A DNA stretch of 39,068 nt from positions 1 through 39,068 of the forward strand of contig JANXAE010000012.1 in assembly GCA_025062235.1 (NCBI GenBank), in the 5' to 3' direction. Of the stretch, positions 8,145 to 18,900 are shown one piece after another. Each line of letters begins with the position of its first letter. Position 1 is the stretch's first letter. Under the pieces are notes generated by a model, which had not been told where the DNA came from, made no database searches, and saw nothing but the letters and a program-made list of their open reading frames with translations. This stretch comes from Bryobacteraceae bacterium. Its GTDB lineage: Bacteria; Acidobacteriota; Terriglobia; Bryobacterales; Bryobacteraceae. The position numbers were made by a program, and so were the translations under genes.

Positions 8145-9401
8145 ATGGGCGAGGACATCCAGGACCTGCTCGCCGTCCTGAAGCGCAAGATCGAGCGCAT
8201 CAACCGCAAGTACGCTGCGGATGCGTCCCCGACCCGCCGCAGCGAGCCGGAACGCTGCGCGCCCTCCTGCATCGAGCGCTGGTTGCCGGGCCAGCTCATT
8301 GAGACACCCCGGGGCCGGCACTTCGAGACCGAGCGCCTCTGGGAACGCCACCGCCGCCACGGCTGCATCGAGATCGAGGCCCTGGCTGCGCTGCCAGCCG
8401 ACCTGCTCGACCGGCTCTCGGAAGGCGAGATTCCCTGCTGCCCGCCGGAACGCTGGGCCTTTCTGGATACCGAGACCACAGGTCTGGCCGGGGGCACCGG
8501 CACCTACGCCTTCCTGGTGGGCGTGGGGCGCGTGACGCCGGAGGGCTTCCGCATCCGCCAGTTCTTCATGCGCGACCACCGCGAGGAGCCCAGCCTGCTG
8601 TGGGCGCTCGAGGCGCACCTGCGTCAGTTCGACGTGCTGGTGACCTACAACGGGAAGGTCTACGATCAGCCCTTGCTGGAAACCCGCTACAGGCTGGCGC
8701 GGGCCCCTTCCCCCTTCGAACGGATTCGCCACCTCGATCTGCTCTACGGCGCGCGGCGCCTGTGGAAGCTCCGGCTGGAGAGCTGCCGCTTGGTGGATCT
8801 GGAGGCGCAGATCCTGGGCTTCGAACGCGAGGGGGACATCCCGGGCGAGATGATCCCTTGCCTGTACTTCGAATACCTGCGCACGCGCGAGGCTCTCCGC
8901 ATCGTGCCCGTGTTCCGCCACAACGCGCTCGACATACTGACGCTGGCCTGCCTGACCGGGATCGTTCCTTTCGCTTACCGCTCGCCCGAACAGGTGGCGT
9001 TCGCGCACGGTTCGGATTATCTCGGCCTGGCCCGCTGGCTGCTCAAGGCCGGCGAGACGGATCGCGCGCTCGCCTTGTTGCGGCGCGCCGTCGAGCAGGG
9101 CCTGCCCGACGACCTGCTGTTCCGCTCCCTCTGGGAGATGGCCTGCCTGGAGAAACGGCGCGGCAACGCTGCGGGAGCGGTCGCCCTGTTCCAGGAGCTG
9201 GCCGGCTGCCGCAACCGCTATCGGGCGGCTGCGCTGACCGAACTGGCCAAGCACTGCGAGCACGCCGAACGCGATTACGCGCGCGCTCTCGACTACACGG
9301 GGCAGGCCCTCGCAATCGAGCCCACACCGGAACTGGAACGCCGCCGCGAGCGCCTGAAACGCAAGTTGGCCGCAGCCGCCGCCGCGCCGCGACTGCTGTG
9401 A
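8145..9401 (+). CDS. YprB-like RNase H-fold exonuclease with C-terminal TPR-like helices
   Basis: The 418-residue protein carries a DEDD-type exonuclease core: FLDTETTG (D108, E110), VTYNGKVYDQP (D174) and FRHNALDI (H259, D263). This order and the phrase GGTGTYAFLVG are typical of the YprB ribonuclease-H-like family. Residues after about 285 form pairs of helices such as YLGLARWLLKAGETDRALALL, resembling TPR repeats, which may bind a partner. The nucleic-acid substrate is not known. A TATATT box (8119-8124) overlaps the ABC-F stop and AAGGCG precedes the ATG, so it may have its own promoter within the run. An N-terminal basic helix (VLKRKIERINRKY) could contact nucleic acid. Confidence 0.85.
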   Translation: MGEDIQDLLAVLKRKIERINRKYAADASPTRRSEPERCAPSCIERWLPGQLIETPRGRHFETERLWERHRRHGCIEIEALAALPADLLDRLSEGEIPCCPPERWAFLDTETTGLAGGTGTYAFLVGVGRVTPEGFRIRQFFMRDHREEPSLLWALEAHLRQFDVLVTYNGKVYDQPLLETRYRLARAPSPFERIRHLDLLYGARRLWKLRLESCRLVDLEAQILGFEREGDIPGEMIPCLYFEYLRTREALRIVPVFRHNALDILTLACLTGIVPFAYRSPEQVAFAHGSDYLGLARWLLKAGETDRALALLRRAVEQGLPDDLLFRSLWEMACLEKRRGNAAGAVALFQELAGCRNRYRAAALTELAKHCEHAERDYARALDYTGQALAIEPTPELERRRERLKRKLAAAAAAPRLL

Positions 9402-9437
9402 GCGCGACGCGCGTTCCGGGCGGCGTACACCGGGGGT

Positions 9438-9443
9438 TATAAT
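9438..9443 (+). promoter_or_regulatory. Perfect -10 box TATAAT upstream of lepB
   Basis: TATAAT with TTCCGG 18 bases upstream as a weak -35. The predicted start near 9450 gives a leader of about 47 bases before ATG 9497. Confidence 0.45.
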
Positions 9444-9496
9444 TTCAGGTTGCATCAGCGGCCAGGGCAGCGGGGACCTGGCCCGCTTCGAGCAGC

Positions 9497-10027
9497 ATGC
9501 AGAACCGCACGGTTTCGATTCTGCTGGCGTGGTTGCGCGACCTGGCGGTCTCCATCGTAATCGCGGCCATCTTCATTCTTTTCGTCTACCAGCCGGTGAA
9601 GGTCGAGGGCACCAGCATGATGCCGGTACTCGCGGATCAGGAACGGATTTTCGTGAACAAGTTCATTTACCGGCTTGGCCTGAGCCCCATTCAACGCGGC
9701 GATCTGGTGGTGTTTCGCTTCCCGGCCGACCCGAACAAGTCCTACATCAAGCGGGTCATCGGTCTGCCCGGAGAGGTGGTCTCGATCGAACGCGGCGTGG
9801 TGCTGATCAACGGCAAGCCGCTCGAGGAAGAATACGTCCCGCGACAGTACCGCGACGCGCGCGATATGCCCCCCGTCCGCGTGGAGGCCGACGCCTATTT
9901 CGTGCTGGGGGATCACCGCAATTCGTCGAACGATAGCCGTAGCTGGGGCCTGGTGCCGCGGCGGAATATCTACGGCAAGGCGGTCTTCGTTTACTGGCCA
10001 CTCGAGCGGCTGGGGCCGCTGCGCTGA
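9497..10027 (+). CDS. lepB: Signal peptidase I
   Basis: Type I signal peptidase cleaves signal peptides from exported preproteins at the outer face of the inner membrane. The 176-residue protein has one N-terminal membrane anchor (about residues 15-31), box B with the nucleophile Ser (VEGTSMMPVL, S40), box C/D with the general-base Lys (SYIKRVIGLPGE, K85), and box E (VLGDHRNSSNDSRSWG). It is a compact single-anchor form like those of Gram-positives and many Acidobacteria, and it lacks the second transmembrane segment and the large inserted domain of E. coli LepB. The ATG is 53 bases after a TATAAT box; the Shine-Dalgarno is weak. All catalytic residues are present. Confidence 0.93.
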   Translation: MQNRTVSILLAWLRDLAVSIVIAAIFILFVYQPVKVEGTSMMPVLADQERIFVNKFIYRLGLSPIQRGDLVVFRFPADPNKSYIKRVIGLPGEVVSIERGVVLINGKPLEEEYVPRQYRDARDMPPVRVEADAYFVLGDHRNSSNDSRSWGLVPRRNIYGKAVFVYWPLERLGPLR

Positions 10028-10045
10028 GGCCCGCACCGCTTGCGG

Positions 10046-10051
10046 TATAAG
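10046..10051 (+). promoter_or_regulatory. -10-like box TATAAG before the RraA-family gene
   Basis: TATAAG ends eight bases before ATG 10060. AAGG at its edge could instead act as a Shine-Dalgarno, so the leaderless reading is ambiguous here. Confidence 0.3.
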
Positions 10052-10059
10052 GTAGGCCG

Positions 10060-10803
10060 ATGCGCGAACTCTCCCCTCTGACCATCGAGCGTCTCCGCCG
10101 CTTCGACACTCCCACGATCGCCAACGCGATCGAGCTGTTCGACCTCAGGCCGCGGCACACTGGGTACATGGACGCGCGCATCCGCGCGCTGTTCCCCGAG
10201 CTGCCGCCGGTGGTGGGCTGCGCCTCCACTGCGCGCCTGCATTGCGCTTTTCCCAGGCGGGAAAGCGGCGCCTATCGCGGCCTGGAAGAGCAGATCCGGC
10301 GCTTCGAGGAACTGCCGGGCCCGGCTGTCGTGGTCTTGCAGGATCTCGACGATCCACCCGTGGCGGCAACGTTCGGCGAAGTCATGTGCACCAGCTACCA
10401 GGCCTTCGGAGCCGTGGGCATCATCACCAGCGGCGCGGCGCGGGACATCGAGCAAGTTCGCCGCCTGCGGTTCCCCGCCTTTGCCAGCGGCGTCATCTGC
10501 GCTCACGGCTACGCCCACTTCGTCTCCATACACGAACCCGTACGGGTGGGAGGCCTGATCGTCCACCCGGGCGACTGGCTGCATGCCGACGGCAACGGCG
10601 CCATCAACATTCCGGCGGAAATCGCCGACGAGCTCGTGGACGTGGCCGCCGAGTACGCGGCCGCCGAGGCCGTGGTGCTGGAGTACCTCCGGCAGGGCAA
10701 ACCGGATCCGGCCGGCTACTGCGAGGCGCGTCGCGAGATGCTGCGCCGGATCGAGGAACTGGGCCGGCGGGTGCGCAGGCCGCCCGCCGCGCCGGTGGGA
10801 TAA
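10060..10803 (+). CDS. RraA-family protein (HMG/CHA aldolase-like)
   Basis: The 247-residue product has the RraA fold signature [25 protein letters not shown], with the Arg-Asp pair R128-D129 that binds pyruvate/oxaloacetate and metal in 4-hydroxy-4-methyl-2-oxoglutarate aldolases. In those aldolases an acidic residue follows three positions after the Asp; here that position is Gln (RDIEQ), as in non-aldolase RraA proteins, though the adjacent Glu might substitute. The later segment [18 protein letters not shown] is also typical. It is longer than E. coli RraA (161 aa) by N- and C-terminal extensions. Function may be an aldolase/decarboxylase on a small oxo-acid; RNase E inhibition is not implied. 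Glutamate dehydrogenase follows 19 bases later. Confidence 0.8.
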   Translation: MRELSPLTIERLRRFDTPTIANAIELFDLRPRHTGYMDARIRALFPELPPVVGCASTARLHCAFPRRESGAYRGLEEQIRRFEELPGPAVVVLQDLDDPPVAATFGEVMCTSYQAFGAVGIITSGAARDIEQVRRLRFPAFASGVICAHGYAHFVSIHEPVRVGGLIVHPGDWLHADGNGAINIPAEIADELVDVAAEYAAAEAVVLEYLRQGKPDPAGYCEARREMLRRIEELGRRVRRPPAAPVG

Positions 10804-10822
10804 TGAGTCGGGAGGTGCGTTG

Positions 10823-12097
10823 ATGGCGGTCGCCACCGAAATGAGCCTGGAGCAGGAACTGAACCCCTGGATCGCAGCCGAGGCCCGCTTCGACGAAGCG
10901 GCCGGGCGCCTCGGCCTCGACAACGGCCTGGCGAAAGTGCTCCGGACGCCTTCGAAGGAAATCACCGTTTACATCCCGGTCCAACTCGACGACGGGCGGC
11001 TGGAAGTCTTCACCGGCTATCGCGTCCAGCACTCGATCGCCCGAGGGCCGGCCAAAGGCGGAATCCGATACGCGCCGGACGTGACGCTGGACGAAATCCG
11101 CGCCCTGGCCGCCTGGATGACCTGGAAGTGCGCCGTGGTCAACATCCCCTTCGGAGGCGCCAAAGGCGGCGTGGTCTGCGATCCGGCGGTACTTTCCGAG
11201 GCTGAACTGGAGCGCATCACGCGACGCTACACGGCGGAGCTGCTGCCCTTCCTCGGCCCCGAAATCGACGTGCCGGCCCCGGACATGAACACCAACGAGC
11301 AGGTCATGGCCTGGATCATGGACACCTACTCGATGCATGTGCGCCAGACCACCACGGCCGTGGTAACGGGCAAGCCCCTCGATCTCGGCGGTTCACGCGG
11401 CCGTCTGGAGGCTACCGGGCGCGGATGCATGATCGTCTGCAACGAGGCGCTCAAGCGTTTCGGCATGGAACCTTCCTCGGCCCGCGTCGTCATCCAGGGT
11501 TTCGGCAACGTCGGGGGCATGGCCGCAAAGCTGATGAGCCAGGCCGGCTACAAGATCATCGCCGTCATCGAGATTGACGGCGCTGTCTACAACGAAAAGG
11601 GCCTGGACGTCCCCGCCCTGCTCAGGCACCGCAAGCAGACCGGCTCCATCCTCGACTTCCCGGGGGGCGAGGCCATTGATCGCGATGAGGCCATGTACCT
11701 GGAGTGCGAGGTCTTGCTGCCCGCCGCCAAGGAAAACGTCATCACTTCGCAAAACGCCGGGCGCATTCGCGCCAGGATCATCTGCGAGGGGGCAAACGGA
11801 CCCACCACGCCGGTGGCCGACCGCATCCTCGCCGACAAGGGAGTCTTCATCATCCCGGACATTCTGGCCAACGCCGGCGGAGTCACCGTCTCCTATTTCG
11901 AATGGGTGCAGGACCGGCAGGGTTATTTCTGGAACGAGGACCTCATCAACACCCGGCTGGAAGAGATCATGGTGAACAGCTTCCGCGACGTGACCACTTA
12001 CGCGGCCAGGCACGACGTGAACAATCGCATCGCCGCATACATGCTGGCGCTGGACCGCGTGGCCTTCGCCATCAAGCTGCGCGGTATTTACGCCTGA
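10823..12097 (+). CDS. Glu/Leu/Phe/Val-family glutamate dehydrogenase
   Basis: It interconverts glutamate and 2-oxoglutarate plus ammonium using NAD(P). The 424-residue length is that of small hexameric GDHs. Substrate-site lysines are visible in GPAKGGIRY (K78), MTWKCAVV (K102) and FGGAKGGV (K114, catalytic). The Rossmann glycine motif is GFGNVGG, followed by IEIDGAVYN, where the acidic residue after the second strand suggests NAD preference (inference). The start ATG 10823 follows GGAGGT at 10811-10816 with ideal spacing; the longer open frame reaching back into the RraA gene is therefore not used. A GATAAT box overlaps the end of the RraA gene. The symbol gdhA or gudB cannot be chosen from sequence alone. 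Confidence 0.93.
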   Translation: MAVATEMSLEQELNPWIAAEARFDEAAGRLGLDNGLAKVLRTPSKEITVYIPVQLDDGRLEVFTGYRVQHSIARGPAKGGIRYAPDVTLDEIRALAAWMTWKCAVVNIPFGGAKGGVVCDPAVLSEAELERITRRYTAELLPFLGPEIDVPAPDMNTNEQVMAWIMDTYSMHVRQTTTAVVTGKPLDLGGSRGRLEATGRGCMIVCNEALKRFGMEPSSARVVIQGFGNVGGMAAKLMSQAGYKIIAVIEIDGAVYNEKGLDVPALLRHRKQTGSILDFPGGEAIDRDEAMYLECEVLLPAAKENVITSQNAGRIRARIICEGANGPTTPVADRILADKGVFIIPDILANAGGVTVSYFEWVQDRQGYFWNEDLINTRLEEIMVNSFRDVTTYAARHDVNNRIAAYMLALDRVAFAIKLRGIYA

Positions 12098-12137
12098 GGA
12101 CCGGGCCGGGAGCGCCACCAGAGCACGGCACTGTGCG

Positions 12138-14750
12138 ATGAGCAGCGAAGGCGCCACGCCGCTGATGCGGCAGTATCATGCCATCAAACGGCAGGTCCCC
12201 GGCGCCCTGCTGATGTTCCGCCTGGGCGATTTCTACGAGCTCTTCTACGAAGACGCCGTGACCGCCGCGCGCGAACTCGGCATCACGCTGACCTCGCGCA
12301 ACAAGGAAAGCGGTCAGCCCATTCCCATGTGCGGCGTGCCGTATCACGCCGCCGAAAGCTACATCGCCCGCCTGGTTGCACGCGGCTACCGCGTGGCGCT
12401 CTGCGACCAGATGGAGGACCCCCGCAAGGCGCGCAAGCTCGTCCGCCGCGAGATCACCCGCATCGTGACGCCCGGCACCGCGACCGAGACGGAGCTGCTG
12501 CGCAGCCGCGAGAACCACTATCTGGCGGCGGTGCTGCGCGAGCGGGACCGCGCTGGGCTGGCCTGGGTGGACGTTTCGACCGGTGAGTTCCGCGCCAGCG
12601 AAACTCCGGCGGAGGAGCTCAAGGAGGCGCTCGAAACGCTCTCGCCCCGCGAGATCCTGCTGCCTGCCGGCGCGGGCGGGCCGCCCGGGGAGACCTCGAC
12701 CTCGGCCGCACGGACAGAGCGCGAACCTTGGACGTTCGATCCCGAGCACGGCGAGCGCCTTCTGTGTGAGCAGTTCGGCCTGCTGAACCTGGACGGGCTG
12801 GGCCTGCGCGGCCGGAGGGTGGCGGTCGGCGCCGCGGGCGCCATCCTCGAGTACCTGCGGGAGACCCAGCGCGCAGCGCTCGAGCACCTGGAAGCTCCGC
12901 GCTACTTCGATCGCGAGACCGCCATGCGGCTGGACGCGGTCACGGTCCGCAACCTCGAGATCCTGGAACCGCTCTTTCCGCCCGAGATGGGCGGCCTCGA
13001 GGATGCCAGCTTGCTGGGAGTGATCGACGCGACGCGGACGGGCATGGGAGGGCGCCTGCTCCGCTCGCGGCTGCTGCGGCCCTCGCTCGATCTGGCTGAG
13101 ATCGAGGCCCGTCTGGACGCGGTCGAGGAACTGGTTTCCGAAACGGTGCGCCGCGGCGAGCTTCGCAAGGAGCTGGAGGCGATGGCGGACCTCGAGCGAC
13201 TGCTCGCGCGCCTGACGCTCGGAACGGCCGGCCCGCGCGAGATGCTGGCTCTGGGACGCTCCCTGGAGCGGATTCCACGGCTCAAGGAACTCCTCGGCGA
13301 GCCGCGCTGCGCCAGATTGCGGGAGCTGGGAGAGCGCATGGACGAGCTGGCCGACTTGCGCGACCGCATCCTCGCCGCCATTCATCCCGACCCACCGGCT
13401 ACGCTCGCCGACGGGGGCGCCATCCGCGATGGCTACCATCCCGAGCTCGACGCGCTGCGGGACGTCAGCCGCAACAGCCGCCGCTACTTGGCCCAGATCG
13501 AGCAGCGCGAGCGCACGCGCACGGGCATCGCCTCGCTCAAGGTCCGCTTCAACAACGTCTTCGGTTACTACCTCGAGGTCTCCAAGGCCAACCTCCACCT
13601 GGTTCCCCCGGATTACGAGCGCAAGCAGACGCTGGTGGGCGCCGAACGCTTCACCACGCCGGAGCTGAAAGAACTCGAGGCGAAGATTCTCGCGGCTGAG
13701 GAGAAGATCCTGGAGCTCGAGAAGGAGATCTTCGGCGAGCTGCGATCGTTCGCTGCCTCCCGGGCGGCGCGCATCCGTGCGACGGCAGCGGCGATCGCCG
13801 AGCTGGACGTGACGGCGGCGCTCGCCGAAGTCGCCCACCTCTATGGCTACCGCCGCCCGCGCTTTTCCGGTTCCGGCCGCATGCTGATCCGGGACGGCCG
13901 GCACCCGGTGATCGAGATGCTGTGCCGCCGCGAGGGTACGCGCTACATCCCGAACGACGTTTACCTGGACCCGCAAGGCGACTTCATCGCCGTCATCACC
14001 GGGCCCAACATGGGCGGCAAGTCCACCTACTTGCGCCAGGTGGCCCTGATCGCCATCCTGGCGCAGATGGGTTCCTTCGTGCCCGCGGCCGAGGCCGAGC
14101 TGCCCCTGGTGGATCGGGTCTTCACGCGCATAGGCGCCTCGGACAACTTGGCGCGCGGGCGGTCCACCTTCATGGTGGAGATGACCGAAACCGCGGAAAT
14201 CCTGAACCTGGCAACCCCGCGGAGTCTCATTCTCCTCGACGAAGTCGGTCGCGGAACGGCGACCTTCGACGGGCTGGCTCTGGCCTGGGCGGTGGTCGAG
14301 TACATCCACGATCGCATCCGCGCCAAGACCCTTTTCGCCACGCATTACCATGAGCTGACCGAACTGGCCGATCAGTTGCCGGGCGTGCGGAACCTTCGCG
14401 TCTCGGTCAAGGAATCGGGCGATCAGATCGTATTCCTGCGCAAGGTCGAACCGGGCGCGGCCGATCGCAGCTACGGCATCGAGGTCGCCCGGCTGGCGGG
14501 GCTGCCGCGCGAAGTGATCGAGCGGGCCCGTCAGGTACTGGCCCTGCATGAGCGCAGCGAGCACTCGGTCACCGAGGTGCTTTCCCCCCGCCCCGAGCCA
14601 GCTTCCAGCCCCGTGCAGATCCGGCTGTTCGAGCCCGTCAGCCACCAGATCGCCGAGCGCATCCGGCGACTGAATCTCGACGAGTTGCGACCGATCGAGG
14701 CCTTGCGGCTGCTGGCCGAGTTGCAGGAGGAGCTGAAACGCGAGCTATGA
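12138..14750 (+). CDS. mutS: DNA mismatch repair protein MutS
   Basis: MutS recognises base mismatches and small loops and recruits MutL. The 870-residue protein has the complete domain order. The mismatch-binding domain carries the Phe-x-Glu motif in GDFYELFYEDA and the segment TLTSRNKESGQPIPMCGVPYH. Connector, lever and clamp domains follow. The ATPase has Walker A GPNMGGKST (about residue 622), an ST.FMVEM signature and Walker B-like LILLDEVGRGT, then the ATH..EL segment. The C-terminal helix ends RIRRLNLDELRPIEALRLL, the conserved MutS dimer/tetramer tail region. No mutL is in the window. The ATG at 12138 lacks an obvious Shine-Dalgarno, but the N-terminus aligns with family starts (TPLMRQYHAIK). 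Confidence 0.97.
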   Translation: MSSEGATPLMRQYHAIKRQVPGALLMFRLGDFYELFYEDAVTAARELGITLTSRNKESGQPIPMCGVPYHAAESYIARLVARGYRVALCDQMEDPRKARKLVRREITRIVTPGTATETELLRSRENHYLAAVLRERDRAGLAWVDVSTGEFRASETPAEELKEALETLSPREILLPAGAGGPPGETSTSAARTEREPWTFDPEHGERLLCEQFGLLNLDGLGLRGRRVAVGAAGAILEYLRETQRAALEHLEAPRYFDRETAMRLDAVTVRNLEILEPLFPPEMGGLEDASLLGVIDATRTGMGGRLLRSRLLRPSLDLAEIEARLDAVEELVSETVRRGELRKELEAMADLERLLARLTLGTAGPREMLALGRSLERIPRLKELLGEPRCARLRELGERMDELADLRDRILAAIHPDPPATLADGGAIRDGYHPELDALRDVSRNSRRYLAQIEQRERTRTGIASLKVRFNNVFGYYLEVSKANLHLVPPDYERKQTLVGAERFTTPELKELEAKILAAEEKILELEKEIFGELRSFAASRAARIRATAAAIAELDVTAALAEVAHLYGYRRPRFSGSGRMLIRDGRHPVIEMLCRREGTRYIPNDVYLDPQGDFIAVITGPNMGGKSTYLRQVALIAILAQMGSFVPAAEAELPLVDRVFTRIGASDNLARGRSTFMVEMTETAEILNLATPRSLILLDEVGRGTATFDGLALAWAVVEYIHDRIRAKTLFATHYHELTELADQLPGVRNLRVSVKESGDQIVFLRKVEPGAADRSYGIEVARLAGLPREVIERARQVLALHERSEHSVTEVLSPRPEPASSPVQIRLFEPVSHQIAERIRRLNLDELRPIEALRLLAELQEELKREL

Positions 14751-14778
14751 GCTCGCAGTGCCCTTGCGGAGCTTCCCC

Positions 14779-15918
14779 ATGCGCGTGGCCGGATTGATGA
14801 GCGGGACCTCGCTCGACGGCATTGACGTGGCCATCGTCGAGATCACCGGACGCGGCTGGTCGAAGCGCGTTCGCACGCTGGCCTTCCGCACGGTGCCCTA
14901 TCCGGAGAGAGTCCGGCAGGCCATCCTGAGCGTCTCCAACGCGCCGGCGCACACGGGCAAGATCTCGCGGCTCAACTTCCTGCTCGGCGAGCTCTACGCG
15001 GAGGCGCTGATCGGCACGGCGCGGCGGGCGCGCATCCGGCTGGACTCCATCGAACTGATCGGCTCGCACGGCCAGACCATCTTCCATGAAGGGGCGCCCG
15101 TCTCCTTCCTGGGCCGCAAGATCGCTAGCACGCTCCAGATCGGGGAGGCCGCTGTGCTGGCCGAGCGCACGGGGATTCCCGTGGTCGCCGATTTCCGTCC
15201 GCGCGACATCGCAGCCGGCGGGCGCGGGGCGCCCCTAGTGCCTTACGTGGACTACCTGTTGTTCCGCCACCCCCGACGCGGGCGCGTGCTGCTGAACATC
15301 GGCGGCATCGCCAACATCACCGCCATCCCTCCCGGCGCGCGGCCGGACCAGGTGGTGGCGTTCGATACCGGGCCAGGCAACATGGTGGTGGACGCGCTCG
15401 CGCGCCACTACACGAAGGGCCGGTGGAAGTTCGATCGCGATGGACGGCTGGCCACGCGCGGGCGAGTGAACCGCGACCTGCTCGACCGGCTCCTGCGCCA
15501 CCCCTACTTCCGCCAGAGGCCGCCCAAGAGTGCAGGTCGCGAGCAGTACGGCCGGGAGTTCGTGGAGGAGCTCCTGGCCACCGGGCTGCCTGTGCTGGAT
15601 CTCATCGCCACGGCCACCGCGTTCACCGCTGCCGCGGTGGCCCTCGGGATCGAACGCTTCGTGCGGCCGCGCATGCCCGTGGATGAACTGATCGTCTCGG
15701 GCGGGGGCGTGCACAATCCCCGCATCATGGCGCAGCTGGCGGCTTTCCTGCCAGGCGTGAGGGTGGCCTCCTCGGCCGACTACGGCATCCACCCCGACGC
15801 CAAGGAGGCCATTGCCTTCGCCGTGCTGGCTGGCGAAACTTGGGGGCGCCGGCCGGCCAATCTTCCCTCCGCTACCGGCGCGCGGCGCCCCGTGGTGCTG
15901 GGCAAGATCACCTGGTGA
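14779..15918 (+). CDS. anmK: Anhydro-N-acetylmuramic acid kinase
   Basis: AnmK phosphorylates and opens 1,6-anhydro-MurNAc to MurNAc-6-phosphate in the cytoplasm, the first step in reusing sugar released by lytic transglycosylases. The protein of 379 residues has the ATP-binding GLMSGTSLDGIDVA at its start, DFRPRDIAAGGRGAPLVP with the catalytic Asp, VLLNIGGIANIT and VAFDTGPGNMVVDAL. ATG 14779 is chosen because the family motif begins only four residues in and GCGGAG lies upstream; the GTG at 14758 would add seven residues. It starts 28 bases after mutS and ends the plus-strand run. It forms a logical pair with the MltD-like gene at the left edge, though they are 14 kb apart. Confidence 0.95.
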   Translation: MRVAGLMSGTSLDGIDVAIVEITGRGWSKRVRTLAFRTVPYPERVRQAILSVSNAPAHTGKISRLNFLLGELYAEALIGTARRARIRLDSIELIGSHGQTIFHEGAPVSFLGRKIASTLQIGEAAVLAERTGIPVVADFRPRDIAAGGRGAPLVPYVDYLLFRHPRRGRVLLNIGGIANITAIPPGARPDQVVAFDTGPGNMVVDALARHYTKGRWKFDRDGRLATRGRVNRDLLDRLLRHPYFRQRPPKSAGREQYGREFVEELLATGLPVLDLIATATAFTAAAVALGIERFVRPRMPVDELIVSGGGVHNPRIMAQLAAFLPGVRVASSADYGIHPDAKEAIAFAVLAGETWGRRPANLPSATGARRPVVLGKITW

Positions 15919-15955
15919 GCCGTGCGCGCCGGATGCGGCCGTTCGCGTCGCCCTC

Positions 15956-18900
15956 TCACCACTTCAGCATCAGCACCAGCTTGATGTTCCGCGGCAGATT
16001 GCGCTGCGTCGGATCGAGCTGCCCGAAGGCAGGGCTGGTGACGTCCACCGATGCGATCGTGGTGAACCAAGGGTGGTTGAAGGCGTTGATCATCTCGAAG
16101 CGGAATTCCAGATCCATCCGTTCCCGCAGCCGGAACAGCTTTGTCAGGGAGGCGTCCCAGTTCTGGTAGCCGGGCACGCGCACGTCGCCGAACAGCGTGG
16201 GGAAGTCCCGCAGCGTGTACGGCTCCTGGGGCGCGACGCGCCGACCGGTGACGGGGTCGTCCCACAGCGAAGTGTTGAACCAGCGACCGTGGGTCGGGTT
16301 TTTCAGCCTGGCGCTGCCCGGCCGCACCTGCTTGGCGTTGGGGTAGCTGATGACCCAGCCGCTCTGGTAGGTGATGTCCCAGTTCAAACGCCACCCGCCC
16401 AGCAGGTGGTCGAGCGCGCGCGGCCAATGGGCGCCGAAGCGCCGGTTCCGGCCGAAGGGCAACTCGTAGATGCCGACGATGGAGAACTTCTGTGGGATGT
16501 CCACGGTACCCGCCGAGCGCTTCTCCAAGCGAGTCTGCTCGGGCCGGGCCAGCACGAAATCCTGTGCATTGAGCAGCGAGACCTGCTCGAGGTTCTTCAT
16601 GATGCCGTAGCTGGCCAGGAAGCTCAACCCGTGCGAGAGGCGCTTGGTGACCTTGGACTGGAAGCCGTGATAGCGCATCTTGCCGATCGGTACGTTGCTC
16701 AGGCTCACGCTCGAGTACTGTGGAAAGGCCACCATCAGGTTCTGGCGCGGAATGGTGGCCGCGTTGAGCGTCGGGTTGGCGGGGATCAGGCCGGCCATCG
16801 GGTTGGGCACCCGCTCGGTATAGTACGCGGTATCAATGGCTCCGTCCGGCCTGCGGCGACCCAGCTCGGAAGCCGGGATGTAGTTGAGGCTCACACCCAC
16901 CGGCAGTTTGCGCTGGGCATTGCCCACGTAACCTACCTCGACCAGCACGTTGCCCGGCAGCTCGTGCTGGATGTCGAACGAGTACTGGTGCGAGTAGGGC
17001 AAGGGTCGGTCAAAGTACTGCCCCGGGACGCTCTCGCCGAGGAAGCTGGCCGCGCCCTGGCTGGAACCGATCGGATCGAGCAAGCGCCCGCCGGGCAGGT
17101 TGGCGAAAGCGTTGGTCAGCGTGACGGCGGGTGTCAAGCCGCCATCGGTGCTGACCACCGCCACGGTCTGGCGGCTGAAGCCCTGGGTGGAGCCGTTCTC
17201 GTTCTGGCCCAGATAGTACAAGCCATAGCCTCCGCGCAGCACCCAGCGGTCGCCGAGGCGGAAAGCCACGCCCAGCCGCGGCTGGAAATTGTTGCGATCG
17301 GGATCGAAGACGTGTCGCGGCTGACCGGCCACGGCCGCAAAGAGCACGGCGCCCTTCAGCGACAAGCCTTGCACCCTGTCGGCGATGGGACTGGGCGCGT
17401 TCCAGTCGAAGCCGCGCACCATGCGGTCGAAGCGTTCGTAATTGGGTGTCTCGTAGTCCCAGCGCAATCCCAGGTTGAGCGTGAGCCGGGGAGTCAACTT
17501 CCAGTCGTCGTTGAAGAAGACGGCATAGTATCGGTGCAGGAAGGTCGGGTCAATGTTGCGGTCCACCCAAGCGCTGGTCGGGTAACCGAGCAGGAAGGTG
17601 GCGATCTCGTTGCCCGAGACCGCGTCCGCCCTGAGCGCGTTGGCCTGCGTCCAGTTCCGACCGAAGCTGTACCGCCCGCTGGCCATGCCGGGGTTGGCGA
17701 CGTTGTCCTTGTACTGCCGGGCCTCGAAGCCGAACTTCATGTAGTGCCGGGAGACCACCCAGCCGGCGTTGGGTTGCACGCTGTAGGTATCGTTGGTGGA
17801 AGTGTTCAGCAGGCGGTCGGCACCCGCGGCCTGGTAGGCGCCCAGATCGAAGCGCGGGAATTGCAGGCGCGTGAACTGGGCCACGAGGTTCGGGTCGAAG
17901 CCGAGCCGTCGCGGGTCAAAGCCGGCCCCGAAAGTGTTGCCGGTGGTCTCCTCCCAGCGATTCAGGCCCGCGCGCAGGTTGAAGGTCATGCGTGGGCTCA
18001 AGGTCGAGGTCCAGTCAAAGACCCAGCTACGGCCGTTCCGCATCAGCGGCGCGTTGCCCGTGGGCTCGGCAGGGTTGGGCGTGGGCCAGATCAGAGCGCG
18101 GTATTCGGCGAACGGGTTCTGTCCGTAGCGGAAATAGAACGTGTTTTGCGAGTTCAGCACGAAGTCCAACCGGCCGGTCCACTGGTCGAATCCGCAGTTC
18201 CAGCGCGAGCGGTAAATGTAATTGTTGATCCGGGCGGGGCCCTCGCCCTCGCGGTTCGGCGGCGGGTAGTACTTGAAGACTTCGAGTGCAATGGGGCTGA
18301 TGCGCGCGGCCGGCAGCCGGTTGCCCGGGAAAGGCTGTCGCAGGCCATCCCGCGCCGTGGTCAGCGGATCGTAGATGAGCACCGGCTGGCCCTGAGCGTT
18401 GTAGAGGTTCGAAAAATCTCCCGTCCGCCACTCCATCAGCGGGAAGGTGCGCGTGCCGGGATCGCCGGTTCGCTGTCGCATGCCCTCGTAGTTGAGCATC
18501 CAGAACAACCGGTTGCGCCCGTCATAGATTTTGGGCACGTAGATCGGGCCCGCCAGTTGGAAGCCGAACTGATTGATGTGGAAAGGCGCGCGCGGTTGAC
18601 CCGCCCGGTTCAACTCGCTGGTGTTGGCGTTCAGCTTGTCGTTCTGGAAGTGCTCGAACAGAACGCCGTGGAACTCGTTGGTCCCGGACTTGGTGACGAT
18701 GCTCACGATGCCGCCGCCGGTGCGGCCGTATTGGGCGTCGTAGGTGTTGGTCAGGACGCGGAACTCCTGCACCGATTCCATCGTCGGCACGTGGATCACC
18801 GTGCGGTCCGCGCGCACGTTGCTGATGCCATCCAGCAGAATCTCGTTTTCGCGGTTCTTGCCCCCGTTGATGGACATGCCGGTAGTGCCGCCGATATCGA

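Noticed and set aside
12072-14645. An 857-codon minus-strand open frame opposite mutS
   Set aside because: Shadow of mutS; no domains or start signals.
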